A stretch of DNA of 64,000 nt from Crambe crambe (GCA_963924555.1 OZ004584.1:1053001-1117000); one strand, 5' to 3'. Positions 25,147 through 38,000 are shown, counted from the first letter of the stretch. Translations and numbers: made by a program. Notes: generated by a model not told the origin, from the letters alone.

Positions 25147-28100
25147 ATGTCTTCTGAAAATATGACGAAAACGTTGCTAACAAATGATGACGAGAATTTC
25201 AAGATGAACGCTGAGAATGAAGAGGGAACAGAAGGGAAGAATTTTTATGCCGAGTTGAAAATATTGGCAACAGTACCTGGTCATCTTTGTCAGAGTGCAC
25301 ACCCAGGTGATGCAACAGGTGGAGTGGTCCTGAAGAAGCAAGACACATCCGAAGAGGAGAAAATGGTGTTTGAAAATGAATCCACTTTCAGCAACAACGA
25401 TGAGCAAATTAATGATACAGACTTGAGTCAGTGTCAACAGTCTGTTGATTCATCAGCACCTTTGAGAAGAAGGATGAAAGTTGCAGGGTATTGGTCAAAA
25501 TTTTTCCGCTATATCTGTGGCTTTGTTTTCGTAGTGATTGTTCTTGTGGCTGTGAGCAGTTTGAATTTGGCAGTGACAAGCTATACAGGATGGACTCATC
25601 TTGATAAAACTGTGCATCAAAACATGACAGATATTCAAAAGATGCTGAGAGAAATGCAAGATAAATTGTCCGAGTCGAAAGAAAGTATGGTGAGGGTGAA
25701 TCAGAATATCGAAGATTTCTCCTCCAAGCTACACATCATGAACGTTACGATAACTGGTGACATTGTAGCTATTAGCAACAAAGCCAATGAAATAGAGCAG
25801 CTTTTTTCCCGGATGGACAGAATATCTGCTACAGCCTCACAAATGAATGGGACCATTGCACAGCTTTTTTCTAAGATGGACTCAACAAATGCTGCAGTTG
25901 TACAAAACATAGAGCAGCTGTTTGCTAAAATGGACTTGATGAATACTACCGTTGCACAAAAAATAGACCAGCTGTTTTCTGAAATGGGTACAGTAACGAA
26001 TACAGCTGTGCAAACAAATGAAAATACTGAACGACTTTTTTCCCAGACAGACAGGATGAATGCCACAGTGACACAAATGAATGTGAATATAAGGCAGCTG
26101 TTTACAAAAATGGATGTGATGAATACTACAGTTGCACAAACAAAAGAACAGCTTTTCTCTGTGATGGATGCTACAGCTGCACGAACAAAAGAACAGCTTT
26201 TCTCCGAGATGGATGCAATGAATGATACAGCTGCACAAATAAATGGAAATATAGAACAACTTTTCTCTGAAATAGACAGGGTGAATGCTACAGCTGTGAA
26301 GAATATGAAGCAGCTTCTTTCTGAAATGGGCTCAATGAAGAATGTGGCTGCACAGACCAATAAGAGCATCGGGCATCTTTCTTTCAAAATAGATGTTGTT
26401 AATCTTACAGCTGCACAGAATATTGAACAGATTTTTTCAGAGATAAATGCAGCTTCACAGAGTAGGGAGTGGATATCTTCAAAGATGAATAGTTCAACTT
26501 CGTATATGAATGTGAGTATTGAGCAACTTTCTTCTGAAGTGGACGCTATGAAGACTACCATTACACAAGCTAACAAAGCTATAGTGCAGCTTTCTTTCCA
26601 GATAAATATTACAGCAGTAGAGAATATGGAGCAGCTTTTTTTCAGGATGGATGCAATGGACGCTACTAATCTACAAATGAATGCAAGTATGGAACACCTT
26701 TTTTCTGAAATGGATATGATGAAGACCACTAATAAACAAACAAATAAGACAATAGAATGGCTTTCTTTCCGAGTTGACAGGATGAACGTCACAGCTGCAC
26801 ACAACATGGAGCAGATTTTCGATGAAATAGATGCAATAGCCATGGAAATGAATGCAAGCATTGAGTGGCTTTCTTCCCAGATGGACGCAGTGACCTCTAC
26901 AGTTGCACAAATGAGAGAAGGTATAGTGCAAATTTTTTCTGACCTCGACATGATGAGTACTGCGAATGTGGAAATGAATGAGACCATTGAGCGGGTTTCT
27001 CTCCAGATGAAAGCAATGAATAATACCACTGCACAGAACATAGATTGGATTTCTTCTGAGGTGGATAGAATGGATAGTACCACTGACAAAATGAATGGAA
27101 ACATAAAGCAGCTTTTTTCTCAGATGGATGCTATCGATAGAAAAGCTAGACAAATGAATGGGAGTATAGAGCAGCTTTCTTTCAAGGTGGACAGAATTAT
27201 TACTGCACTGATTGATGACATAAATGTAACCCTGAGTGGAGCGTATTATCAAGTTTCTGTACTTGATGACAGCATCATCTCCATGATTGACGTTATCTCA
27301 ATTCTTAACGAGACACTTGGAAATGTCATTCATGAACAGACCAACATGAGGAGAGATCTCACTCAGGTGGATCACGAACTCCGAAGGAATGTAATGGTTG
27401 TGAATTCTCTCAATGTTACATCATTCCACATGCACCTATTCTTAAAAGAGAAATATATCTTCCTGCAGTCAGCTCTATCCAACTTGAGCAAGACACTGAG
27501 TGAGTTCAATGAGCAGTTGCTACATGTGCAAGTCAAATCTGATCATTTAGAGTCCCAACTCTACAGAAACTCACAGGTTCAGAACTTCACATATTCGAAA
27601 CTTGAAGATATCCAGAGGAGAATCAATGAGACTTGGAATCTTCTGAATTCAACAACAATGAGAGTTTCAAGTATGGAAAGGAGTCAGAACTCTTTGATTA
27701 TGCAACATGGAGATTTTCGAAGAAATCTCTCCATGATTTTATCTTCAATTGGTGTAATAGATGACCAGTTAATCTCATTCACAAATGCCACAAATCTTCT
27801 CGCCATGCAGCTCACTAAGATCCACGGTGCCATGTTTAGAATTTCCTCTGACATGAGAGAAGCACAGGAAAACATAAGTGCATTGCAGTCACATTTCAGA
27901 TACATGGAAGTGAATATCAGTGCTACAAAACATGACATTGCTGGAATTTTTGCCTGGAGTTATGAAAAGGAGAAAATTATAGGTCATCTCGAATCCCAGC
28001 AGAACGCCACACAGGACAACCTTAACATAATACAATCAGGGTTAGTAAATCTCAGAGAAGAAGTCATTAGTTTGAAGGGCAACATGACACATTTGAAGAA

Positions 28101-29054
28101 TTTATTGATGACTGTCAGACTGAATATTTCATCTGGTTTCCAACAAATTGGCAGGAATGTCACATCTTTGCAGATGAGGGTCTCCATAGTCCACACTCGT
28201 AATGATATGCTAAGAAATAATATCACCTCTTTGACACAAAAGATTTCTACTCTTAAAAATTCAGTCCTTCATGTCTATATGATACTGACTTCAGTCAGGA
28301 ATGATGTCTCAATCGTTCAGTCGAATATCAGTTCCCTTAGCTACCGAATCAGCACCAACGGGGAAAGGAATCGATTTCACGTCAGTACATGTTACAAGGA
28401 CACAACGAGTTGTAGAGTGCAACGCCATGTTCGTAACAACTATTGGTACTTATGTGTCACCCCGTTCATGAGCGTTAACGTCACTGTAAGTTCTAATTAA
28501 AGTTCATCAGCCATAAAATTTCACTTGTGACAGTCCCATTCATTTTTGACCACTTAATAGAGTAGAACCTCCAATAATGGACACACTTGGGACCCAGTCT
28601 TTGTCCTTTGTAGAGAGGTTGTCCTCTTTGGGGAGTTCTTTTACATATTATACATACAAATAGATTGTCCTTTGTTGAGAGGCTTGTCCTCTTTCAGAGT
28701 GTCCTTTATTGGAAGTTCCAGCTGCTAATCAGACACAAATCCTAATTATTTGCCCACTTGCCCCAGTGATAAATTACTGGCCAACTTAAAATTTATTGGC
28801 CTACTAAAAAGTTTACCTTTATAAAATAATTTGCATGCTTCATCTTATCTCAGGGCTACTTTGCTCTCAATATAAGATGTCAACACGACCCAGACACTAA
28901 ATACATTGAGTCGGCTTATCTGGAAGCAAGTGGCAGTAGTGTCCGATGCAACTGCAATGTGTTGGGACTCACTGATAGGGGTTCACATGCAGGAATCTTC
29001 CCCAATCAACCAACTGGCTACTGCTCCCTGGTCATCACACGATGTCCTATTTAG
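25147..29054 (+). CDS. Giant type II membrane coiled-coil/Cys-head protein (two exons)
   Basis: Exon 1 is 25147-28485, exon 2 is 28854-29054; the product is 1179 residues, by far the longest of the family here. The tail of about 118 residues has NFYAEL at Tyr34, a YxxL motif. The membrane helix lies near residues 120-143. Residues about 215-690 are roughly twenty irregular units of 20-24 residues with the core EQLFSEMDxMNxTxAQ; residues about 690-1070 are a second coiled coil. The head keeps the eight Cys (SCRVQRHVRNNYWYLC, then RCQHDPD, RCNCNVLG, CSLVITRCPI). The donor is GTAAGT and the intron 368 bp in phase 0. Predicted as a very long extended surface molecule. Its 3' end is duplicated at 32.24-33.1 kb. 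Confidence 0.82.
25790..27200 (+). repeat. Irregular 60-72 bp coding repeats in the giant stalk
   Basis: Repeats of the type CAGCTTTTTTCTGAAATGGA...AATGCTACAGCTGCACAAA, alternating between units of about 20 and 24 residues. They encode heptad-like coiled coil with one sequon per unit. The opposite strand happens to stay open for 467 codons, a side effect of this composition. Confidence 0.8.
28558..28722 (+). repeat. Dispersed repeat in the giant gene's intron
   Basis: Begins AGTAGAACCTCCAATAATGGAC, with two GTCCTTTGT...GAGAGG blocks; same family as 16505-16725. It was carried along in the duplication at 32585-32750. Confidence 0.65.
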
Positions 29055-29724
29055 TGTACTGATGAATTCATGCTTAGATTGTAATTATGTCACACCTATA
29101 ACCTCTAACTTCACTTTAATGTTACATGTACATTCTCATACTAGCTACATCAAATCATGGGTCATATCATAATTGTAAACCACAGTACAGCATTTGGATG
29201 TGCATGCAGTAGCTAGTGCGCATGCTCAGTAGTTTCAGCTCAATTCAGGTATGAGCGAGAAGCAGCTGGTTGTACGCTTAGATAATCGACAGCATGAGTA
29301 GCAGCAATGAAAGGACATGTCAGCGTAAGTTACTCTCAATTGTTACTATACTAACTGTACTGCTATGCTGTTCTCTGGCGTAATCGACCCTTTACCTTCC
29401 TTTTATTGGCAAGAAAATCCTGCTACGCTAAGGAGCACAAGTTTGCAAAATTAATTTACATGCTTGTATTTTATCACACGTCTTAAGCGTGCCATGACAA
29501 CACTGGACCCTTTCCCTTCCCCATAAAAGGAGGTTAGTTGCAACTCTTCTTAAGAAGCAGCATAGTAACTGCTTAAGCTAGCTACTTGTTACTTTCATAA
29601 TAATTATTGTGAAAGGTAAAAGTCAACATTCAGGGTGGGCAATATTTCAGTTCTTAGTAATTCTGCTATCCATAGAGTCTGCTAATCATACACCTCAGGG
29701 TTTCTTTCAGGATTTTGTGTGTGT

Positions 29725-29771
<47 letters not shown>

Positions 29772-29790
29772 ATCTGGGTTTGTGAAATTA
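29055..29790. other. 3' flank, duplicated at 33.1-33.76 kb
   Basis: About 29,055-29,710 aligns with 33,101-33,730, with small gaps: shared GATGAATTCATG, GAGCGAGAAG, CATGAGTAGCAG and AAGCGTGCCATGAC. It ends in a GT run merging into a G run (29,716-29,768). No gene. Confidence 0.7.
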
Positions 29791-29792
29791 TA

Positions 29793-30431
29793 CACTGTAA
29801 AAATGAAAGTGTACACTGCACACTCATAGTGTGTGTATAGAGATAATTTAGTGTACACTGCAACATTTATAGTGTGTGTATAGAGATAATTTAGTGTACA
29901 CTGCACTGTAGTTGCAGCGAGCAAGCTCAGGTCATGACTCATTGAAATTATATAATTACATATATCTAGGTCTATACTCCAAAATGCCATGCCCCTCACT
30001 TGCTCACTGTCTAAAGCTGCACATTGCTAAAGTAGTAGTTATAGAGTAGCAAAAATCGAGTTGTAGCACTAAAGAATACTTGCTTGCTTGCTCTCTGTCA
30101 AATGTTGCACATTGCCCAAGTATAGGGATAATTTAGCGTACAGTGCACTGGTATAGTGTGTGTATAGAGATGATTTAGTGTAGCTACACTGCACTGTTGT
30201 ATAGTGATAATTTAGCATACAGTGCACTGGTATACGTAGTGTGTGTATAGAGATGATTTAGTGTAGCTACACTGCACTGTTGTGTAGTGATAATTTAGCG
30301 TACAGTGCACTGGTATAGTGTGTGTATAGAGATGATTTAGTGTAGCTACACTGCACTGTTGTATAGGGATAATTTAGTGTACAGTGCACTGGACATTGTA
30401 GTGTGTATATAACGCTTCTGATTTTACAGTG
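29793..30431. mobile_element. Expanded MITE with CACTGTAAAAA ends
   Basis: Same ends as the 125-bp element at 9440 and flanked by TA on both sides (29791-29792, 30432-30433). It has grown to 639 bp by internal repeats: units with GATAATTTAGCGTACAGTGCACTGG followed by GATGATTTAGTGTAGCTACACTGCACTG recur several times. The right end abuts the conserved 3' flank of the beta-helix genes. Confidence 0.7.
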
Positions 30432-30772
30432 TAGGAAGGGGGGACAGGACTGTTTTGCTAAATCATTGATTTGTGTGTATGATTAGCAGGCTTAATGCTG
30501 TGTTTACACTGAAAGTACTTTTAGATCTCTCTAGCCACTTACTAATAATTGTATCTGTTTTTCTATTCCTGTATCTCAAAGCCTAGTGCATGAAGATGAT
30601 AATGTACACAGTTTTTGTAGGCAAAAGAATTATACTTTCAGATAATTATAAGAACTAACTTTCAAATCAGAAATGATTATGGGTACTAGTGATGTTGTAC
30701 AAAACTAAAGGTTAGCTCATGCTCAGGACAGCAAGGCACAATGGAGTGGTTATAAGGGTTACAGTATGATCA

Positions 30773-30877
30773 TTATTTGTTGCTTGAAAGACATCTGCTT
30801 CTCTCATACACACGGCTCTGATAATCAATAGGAGGAAAGTGGATCAACCTGTCGCTTGCTTCAATGGAGGGACTTCT
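30773..30877 (-). pseudogene. 3'-end fragment of a beta-helix/polytopic gene
   Basis: The last 35 or so codons and the stop of the family (SDRLIHFPPIDYQSRVYE type) are present, preceded on the right by unrelated repeat. The about 340 bp downstream of its stop also match the 3' flank of the intact copies. A remnant only. Confidence 0.75.
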
Positions 30878-30884
30878 AGACTTG

Positions 30885-31110
30885 GTGTCTGTTAAACATA
30901 ACATTCATTTCTGAACTTGGTGTTTGTCAAACTATCAAACATGACGTTTTCCATTTCAAACCTTAGGACATTTTCCATTCCAAATTTGGTGTTTGACCAG
31001 ATAACATTGCCAAACATGGTGTTATATCTATCAACATTTTACAAACCATATAGTGGTATATGGCCCTATTCCAATTCCAAATGTAGTGGGGATCATCCAC
31101 CAAGCAGGCA
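30885..31110 (+). repeat. Dispersed repeat with an inverted relative at 48.8 kb
   Basis: TTTGGTGTTTGTCAAAC and CCAAATTTGGTGTTTGAC blocks followed by CCCTATTCCAATTCCAAATG and ATCATCCACCAAGCA. The reverse complement of the same order occurs at about 48,795-49,000, with further tracts to 49,470. Confidence 0.6.
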
Positions 31111-31657
31111 GCATAAAATAATAAAGAGATGTATGAATGTGTGTATGTGTATGTATAAGAAAAACATGAGTGGGACTGTCACCAGGTATGTAAGAAAAGA
31201 AAACAAAATAGCTACGTAGTTATGTAGATTAGAAAAAGCAATAACTATAGCTACGTAGCTGGCTAGCTAGTATCAAGCTTGCATGGTGGAGACTCATCAT
31301 GAACTTCAGATTCAAATTCTTTTTTTACAGTGTAGGGAGGGGGACAGGACTGTATTGCTAATTGTTGATTGGTGTGTGCTCAATGTTTACACTGAAAGTA
31401 TATTTAAATCTCTCTAACCATTTTTCTATTCCTGCATCTCGAAGCCTATAGCTAGTGCATTGAAATGATAATGTATTTTGTAGGCAAAAGAATTATAATG
31501 CACACTTTCACATAATTATAAGAACTAACTTTCAAAAGTTAATGTCAGAAATGATTGTGGCTACTAGTGATGTTACAATAATACACACATACTAAACTAA
31601 AGGGTTAGCTCATGCTCAATACAGCAAGGGACAATGGAGTGGTTACAGCATGATCTT

Positions 31658-32236
31658 TTATTTGTTGCTTGAAAGACATCTGCTTCTCTCATACACACGG
31701 CTCTGATAATCAATAGGAGGAAAGTGGATCAACCTGTCGCTTGCTTCGATTGAGGGACTTCTATCATCACCTATGGTCTCCTCTTCCAGCCTCTCGTAAT
31801 GCATGCTCTGAATGTCAAAGTCCCTGAGAAACCTTAACAGGAACCTGTTCTTCACCCAATGAAATCCCGAGCACTTCTGATAAACATGGAAAGCGAGGAT
31901 TCCAAAAAAAGTGAGAAGAGCAGTGCTCACTAGTAGATGACTGTCCCCCAAGTTTGTTCAGTATGCAAGACAGCAAGAATAGTGAAGAGTAAGCCAATAT
32001 TTAGTATAAAAGAACATTCCAAAACATTTAAGTATCGATTTTTGTACACTCCATCCAGACTTATCATAATAGCAGAAAGGACCAGGAAAATTGCAACATC
32101 GATCAAAAATGGAGGAATAAGATCATTGCTGTAGCTAAATAGCATGCACAAGAAGTAGGAATAACCTAGTCACAAGTAACAGACCTGTCCATTCTGTAAG
32201 TCACATTACCGCCCATCTTGCTGTTTACTGTTTGTA
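31658..32236 (-). pseudogene. Internally deleted beta-helix/polytopic gene fragment
   Basis: From the stop at 31658 to about 32,170 it matches the C-terminal tail and last membrane helices. At about 32,190 it jumps to a segment (GTAAGTCACATTACCGCCCATC) that in intact genes lies about 1.3 kb further upstream, then ends abruptly at about 32,236, where coiled-coil gene sequence begins. Frames are broken. It marks a recombination joint between the two families. Confidence 0.8.
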
Positions 32237-33100
32237 ATGCACCTCTTTGACACCTCTTTGACACAAAAGATTTCTACTCTTAAAAATTCAGTCCTTCATG
32301 TCTATAGCTATGATACTGACAGTCAGGAATTATGTCTCAATAGTTCAGTCAAATATCAGTTCCCTTAGCTACCGAATCAGCTCCAATGGTGAAAGGAATC
32401 GATTTCACGTCAGTACATGTTACAAGGACACAACGAGTTGTAGAGTGCAACGCCATGTTCGTAATAACTATTGGTACTTATGTGTCACCCCGTTCATGAG
32501 CGTTAACGTCACTGTAAGTTCTAATTAAAGTTCATCAGCCATAAAATTTCACTTGTGACAGTCCCATTCATTTTTGATCACTTAATACAGTAGAACCTCC
32601 AATAATGGACACACTTGGGACTCAGCCTTTTGTCCTTTGTAAAGAGGTTGTCCTCTTTGGGAGGTTCTTTTACATATCATACATACCAGTAGATTGTCCT
32701 TTGTAAAGAGGTTGTCCTCTTTCAGAGTGTCCTTTATCGGAAGTTCCACTGTATTATCAATAGCTGCCAATCTGACACAAATCCTGAACCTGATAATCAT
32801 TTGCCCACTTCCCCCAGTGAGTGATAAATTACTGGCCAACTTAAAATTTACTGGCCTACTAAAAAGTTTACCTTTGCATGCTTCTTCATCTTGTCTCAGG
32901 GCTACTTTGCTCTCAATGTAAGATGTCAACACGACCCAGACACTAAATACATTGAGTCAGCTTATCTGGAAGCAAGTGGCAGTAGTGTCCGATGCAACTG
33001 CAATGTGTTGGGACTCACTGATAGGGGTTCACATGCAGGAATCTTCCCCAATCAACCAACTGGCTACTGCTCCCTGGTCATCACACGATGTCCTATTTAG
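32237..33100 (+). pseudogene. Duplicated 3' end of the giant coiled-coil gene
   Basis: Contains the last about 85 codons of exon 1 (to the GTAAGT donor after 32513), the intron with its dispersed repeat, and a complete exon 2 at 32900-33100 nearly identical to 28854-29054. The left junction has CACCTCTTTGACA repeated twice. It lacks a start, tail, membrane helix and most of the stalk. It could still act as a donor exon for recombination, but is not a gene on its own. Confidence 0.8.
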
Positions 33101-33761
33101 TGTACTGATGAATTCATGTTTAGATTGTAATTATGTCACACCTATAACCTCTAACTTCACTTTAATGTTACATGTACATTCTCATACTAGCTACATCAAA
33201 TCATGGGTCATATTATACACAAGATAATTGTACAGCATTTGGATGTGCTAGTGCGCATGCTCAATAGTTCCCATGGATACTTCAGCTCAGGTATGAGCGA
33301 GAAGTAGCTGGTTGTATGCTTAGATAATCGACAGCATGAGTAGCAGCCATGAGAGGACACTATGCTATTCTCTGGCGTAGCCGACCCTTTACCTTCCTTT
33401 TATTGGTGGGCGTGGGAAGGGTAGTAGTATGTTGGGCTTATTCTCCATGTCACAGTCTTATAGTTACATCATGATGATAGAATCCTGAGCACAAGTTTAC
33501 AAAATTAATTTACATGCTTGTATTTTATCACATGTCTTAAGCGTGCCATGACGACACTGGACCCTAAAAGGAGGTCAGTTGTGACTCATTCTACTTGTTA
33601 CTTTCATAATAATTATTGTGAAGGTAAAAGTCAAGCATTCAGGGTGGGCAATATTTCAGTTCTAAGTAATTCTGCTATCAATAGAGTCTGCTAATCATAC
33701 ACCTCAGGGTTTCTTTCAGGATTTTGTGCAGGGGGGGGGGGGGGGGGCAGATCTGGGTTCG
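33101..33761. other. Duplicated 3' flank
   Basis: Second copy of 29,055-29,790, including the G run (33,731-33,747). No gene seen. Confidence 0.6.
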
Positions 33762-34735
33762 CACTATAAAAATGAAAGTGTACTGTGATAAAGTCGCCTT
33801 GTCAGGACGCGATGCAGAAGTCAAGTATCAGTAAAATATTAATAGTAGAGGTAGAGTTTCAGGATGACACACACAAACAAAACAAAACAAGAGCTCTCTA
33901 TTACTCTATCTCTGTCCTTTTTATCCCAAGTCACTACCACAAAAGCTACTTCTCGAACACATCAAAGAGTTACAGATTAACACAGACAAAGATTCACAAG
34001 CACACAGAGAATGATACAATTTTTTAACTTAACACACAGAAATGACAATTAGGTTACAAACATACAAACAGAGGTGTTAAACATACAAGGTCCAGAGTTC
34101 ATCACATGTACACTGCACACTTAAGTGTGTGTGTAGTGTACATTGCACTGTTGCAGTGAGCGAGCTGACTCTCAGGTCATGACTCATTGAAATTATAAAA
34201 TTGTATATATCTAGGTCTACACTCCAAAATGCCCCAGGTGTATGTATGTATGGTATGTATGTATGGTAGGTATGTGTACGTTCCAAAGTGGATTGTAGGC
34301 ACTTGTCTTATCTAAGTGCTTGTGGTAAGTATTTACAGCTTTTTATGTGTGGAGCTTTCTGGTTGGAATCATCACTTACATGACTCTTGTCTCTGAAAGC
34401 AATATCAAGCACTGGAGCCTATCATGCTCACTTGCTCACTGTCTAAAGTTGCACATTGCTAAAGTAGTAGTTATAGAGTATCTATGCTTATCTAATACAT
34501 AATTATAGCAAAATCTTCTAAAGAGTTGTAGCACTAAAGAATGCTTGCTTGCTCGCTGTCAAATGTTGCACATTGCCCTAGTATAGGGATAATTTAGCGT
34601 ACAGTGCACTGGTATAGTGTGTGTATAGAGATGATTTAGTGTAGCTACACTGCACTGTTGTGTAGTGATAATTTAGTGTAGAGTGCATGCACTGGTGTAT
34701 TGTAGTGTGCATATAATGCTTCTGATTTTACAGTG
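33762..34735. mobile_element. Third CACTGTAAAAA-type MITE, interrupted
   Basis: Left end CACTATAAAAATGAAAG at 33762, right end TTTTACAGTG at 34735 followed by TA; the left flank reads CG instead of TA. After a few bases of left end, about 300 bp unrelated to the other copies (about 33,785-34,085) intervenes, then the usual GTACACTGCACAC repeats resume. That inner stretch looks like a nested insertion of unknown type. The rest of 34,736-35,086 is the conserved 3' flank of the beta-helix genes. Confidence 0.55.
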
Positions 34736-35086
34736 TAGGAAGGGGGGACAGGACTGTTTTGCTAAATCATTGATTTGTGTGTATGATTAGCAGGCTCAAT
34801 GCTGTGTTTACACTGAAAGTACATTTAGATCTCTCTAACCACTTATTAATAAGTATATCCGTTTTTCTATTCCTGCATCTCGAAGCCTATAGTGCATGGA
34901 AACGATAATATATACAGTTTTTTTAAACAAAAGAATTATAATGCACACTTTCAGAGAACTAATTTTCAAAATTTAATGTCAGAGCTACTAGTGATGTTGC
35001 AATGATACACACATACTAAACTAAAGGCTAAATCATGCTCAATACAGCAAGGGACAATGGAGTGATTTATGGGTTACTATGATCGT

Positions 35087-38000
35087 TTATTTGTTGCTTG
35101 AAAGATATCTGCTTCTCTCATACACACGACTCTGATAATCAATAGGAGGAAAGTGGATCAACCTGTCGCTTGCTTCAATGGAGGGACTTCTTTCATCACC
35201 TACGGTCTCCTCTTCCAGCCTCTCATAATGCATGCTCTGAATGTCAAAGTCCCTGCGAAACCTTGAAAGGAACCTCTTCTTCACCCATTGAAATCCCGAA
35301 CACTTAAGATAAATGTGGAAAGCGAGGATTCCAAAAAAAGTTAGAAGAGCAACGCTCACTAGTAAATGACTTACAAAGACCGTCCCCCAAGTTTGTTCAG
35401 TATGCAAGACAACGAGAATAGTGAAGAGTAAGCCGATATTTAGTATAAAAGAACATTCCAAAACATTTAGGTACCAACTCTTGTATACTCCATTCAGACT
35501 TATCATAATAGCAGAAAGGACCAGGCAAATGGCAACATTGGTCAAAAATGGAAGAATAAGATTGTTGCTGTAAATAGCATGCACAAGAAGTAGGAATAAC
35601 CTTGTCAAAAGTAACAGACCAGTCCAGAATCTAGCCGAGTCCTTACAAGGGCCTGTGTAGGCATCAAAGAACGGCTTTAGCTTGTTGACCCACGAGAATA
35701 TTCTGCAGCAGTTAGAAAGGGAGAAGACGTGCCTGACACACAAGAGGGAGAGAGCAAATGGGAGAGTTAGGATCAAAAAGATAATAGCCATGATGATCAA
35801 GATGAGATGATCTTGAGGATTGAAGTATGGTACATTGCCATCAATGATCCATCTTAACTTATGGATTTTCGTGTTATTGACATGAACAGTGATAATTGCC
35901 TGGTTCAGGGTGCCTATCGTAACCCTGAGCATTTTTGAATAGGAAAGGAGTATCAAAGTGGCCAGGACTTTCACTGCATTCTGCCCAACTAATCTGGTTA
36001 TGGAGATGTACCGATTACTGAGGAAGATGATGACAGCAGATACCAGCCATATGTAGACAGGGAAAACTGCTTGAAGTGCAGTCTTCCCAAATGCTTGCAT
36101 TCCGTCATAGAAACAGGTGGGTATTCCTAAATCAAGGTTCAACCATGCTATGAAGATTTGAAGAACTTGAGAGAGAACTGGTACTGGATGTTCCTGTAAT
36201 AGGAGAACTGAGTAATCCTGGATCACATTTGCATAAAAGATCAAGCCACAGACTGTTCCTGTCGTGACTGTGAGGTTCAAGTAAGTAATGATGAAAACGA
36301 GAAATATGCCAGCTAGAGCAAAAGGAATGACTAGAAGCAACCACCAATTGGAACACTTTTCACGACATTCTGAAGTCCCAAATATCAAGCTGAACCCTTT
36401 ACGGCACGAACCACAAAGTAATCCATTTCGATTGTAACGACATTGTCGATCTTGATCAAGAGTTATATTTGTGGAATTGATTATAGTGACATTAGGATCA
36501 CAATAGTCCAAGGGACAATGTTTACTGGTAGCCAAATGGTCTTCGAACACACCTACCCAAGAACCATTATATTTTGTGATGGTTTTATTATCAATTGAAC
36601 ACTTCTCGATGATGCCGGAGAATTGATTACATTTGCAGGCAAATCTCACACTCTTTTTGTATTTTTTCCTGTGGTTGATGAATCCAAGTGGACAAGATTT
36701 GAATGTCACTTTTATAACGGCAGGTGAAAGTGGATGGATATACTCATATGTACTTGAGTCTGTTGCCAAGTCAACTTCAAGCCTGAGAGATCCAGTGCTT
36801 GTTTCATGAGAAAGAGAGAAGATGATGTAAGTCACATTACCGCCCATCTTGCTGTTTACTGTTTGTACTATTTGATCATTGTAAACGGCAGTTCCGTTTT
36901 GATCTGCTTTGACTGTCCCTGGGACTGATCCATTCAGTTGTCCCACCACTTGTACTTCAAAAACTTTCAATTCTCCTGGATAAATTGAGATAGATCTGTT
37001 CTTCCCACAAGTATTATTATCTTTGAAGCAAACATGTTGGGGATTTGATGATATTGATGATACAGTCATGGAATTATTGGGGATGTGCAATTGTTTCATG
37101 AAATTCTCAGAGTCACGTCTGATGTACAATAAGTAGCAGTAATCTATAGAACCCCCAAACAAATTCTCTCCAGCTTTTCCAGCATGATTATCACTTATGG
37201 TGACATTGACTGTTTTCCATTGTGTGTATTCAGTATACTGGTAAAAGCATATTGGGACATTAACGAGACACTTGGAGTTTACTAGAATACCTCCACCTGT
37301 GTCATTCGCACTGTTTTTTGTGATAACCAGTTCTGTGTGAGGCTTTAGGTACATCAAGGCTCCTGAACAAAATCGAATTCCTGCTCCACTCTGAGCAAAG
37401 TTTTTTGTGATAATCGATGATCCTGAGAAAACAAGAGTACTGTCAATTGCTAGTATTGCTGTGCAGTTATTGGAGGTAATGTCAATCCCTTGTATGGCCA
37501 AGTAAGGAACAGATTTGGCAAGAATAACACTACTCTCCGATGAAAGTAGTGGTGAGACTCTTGGAGAATGATTGAAAAAGCAACATTTCACAACATACAA
37601 GTTCACTCGAAACTTAGTCACCAAGTGAGGATTCCTTCCAGTGACAATATATGTTCTGTAATGCAGTGCCAATCCTCCATTTGCTTTGTGTCCAAGAGAG
37701 TTATTCACAAAGATGGAATTGTTAATGAATGCATCCAAGATATAGTGCAATCCATATTTTTCCTGCCACTGTATGACTATCCCACCACCAGAAAAAAACG
37801 CCACATTGTTACTGAAAGTCGAATTATAGATGCTGAATATTTTGGAACAGTTAGGGGGAATTGCTGGAAAATGGTAGAGGAAAACCATTTCGAATGATAC
37901 ATAAAGACCACCACCATACAGAGAAGAACCTCCATCAAAGGTGCTATTATGGATGATTACTTGAGGAATTGTACAGTTAGCTGGAATGCTGAACAGGAGT

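Noticed and set aside
25701-27104. 467-codon open frame on the minus strand
   Set aside because: It lies exactly opposite the repetitive coiled-coil exon, is rich in Ser, Ile and Cys with no domain, and arises from the lack of stop words in the repeat's complement.
29666-29999. Proline/His-Thr-rich frames
   Set aside because: Products of the adjoining G run and GT run; no coding character elsewhere.
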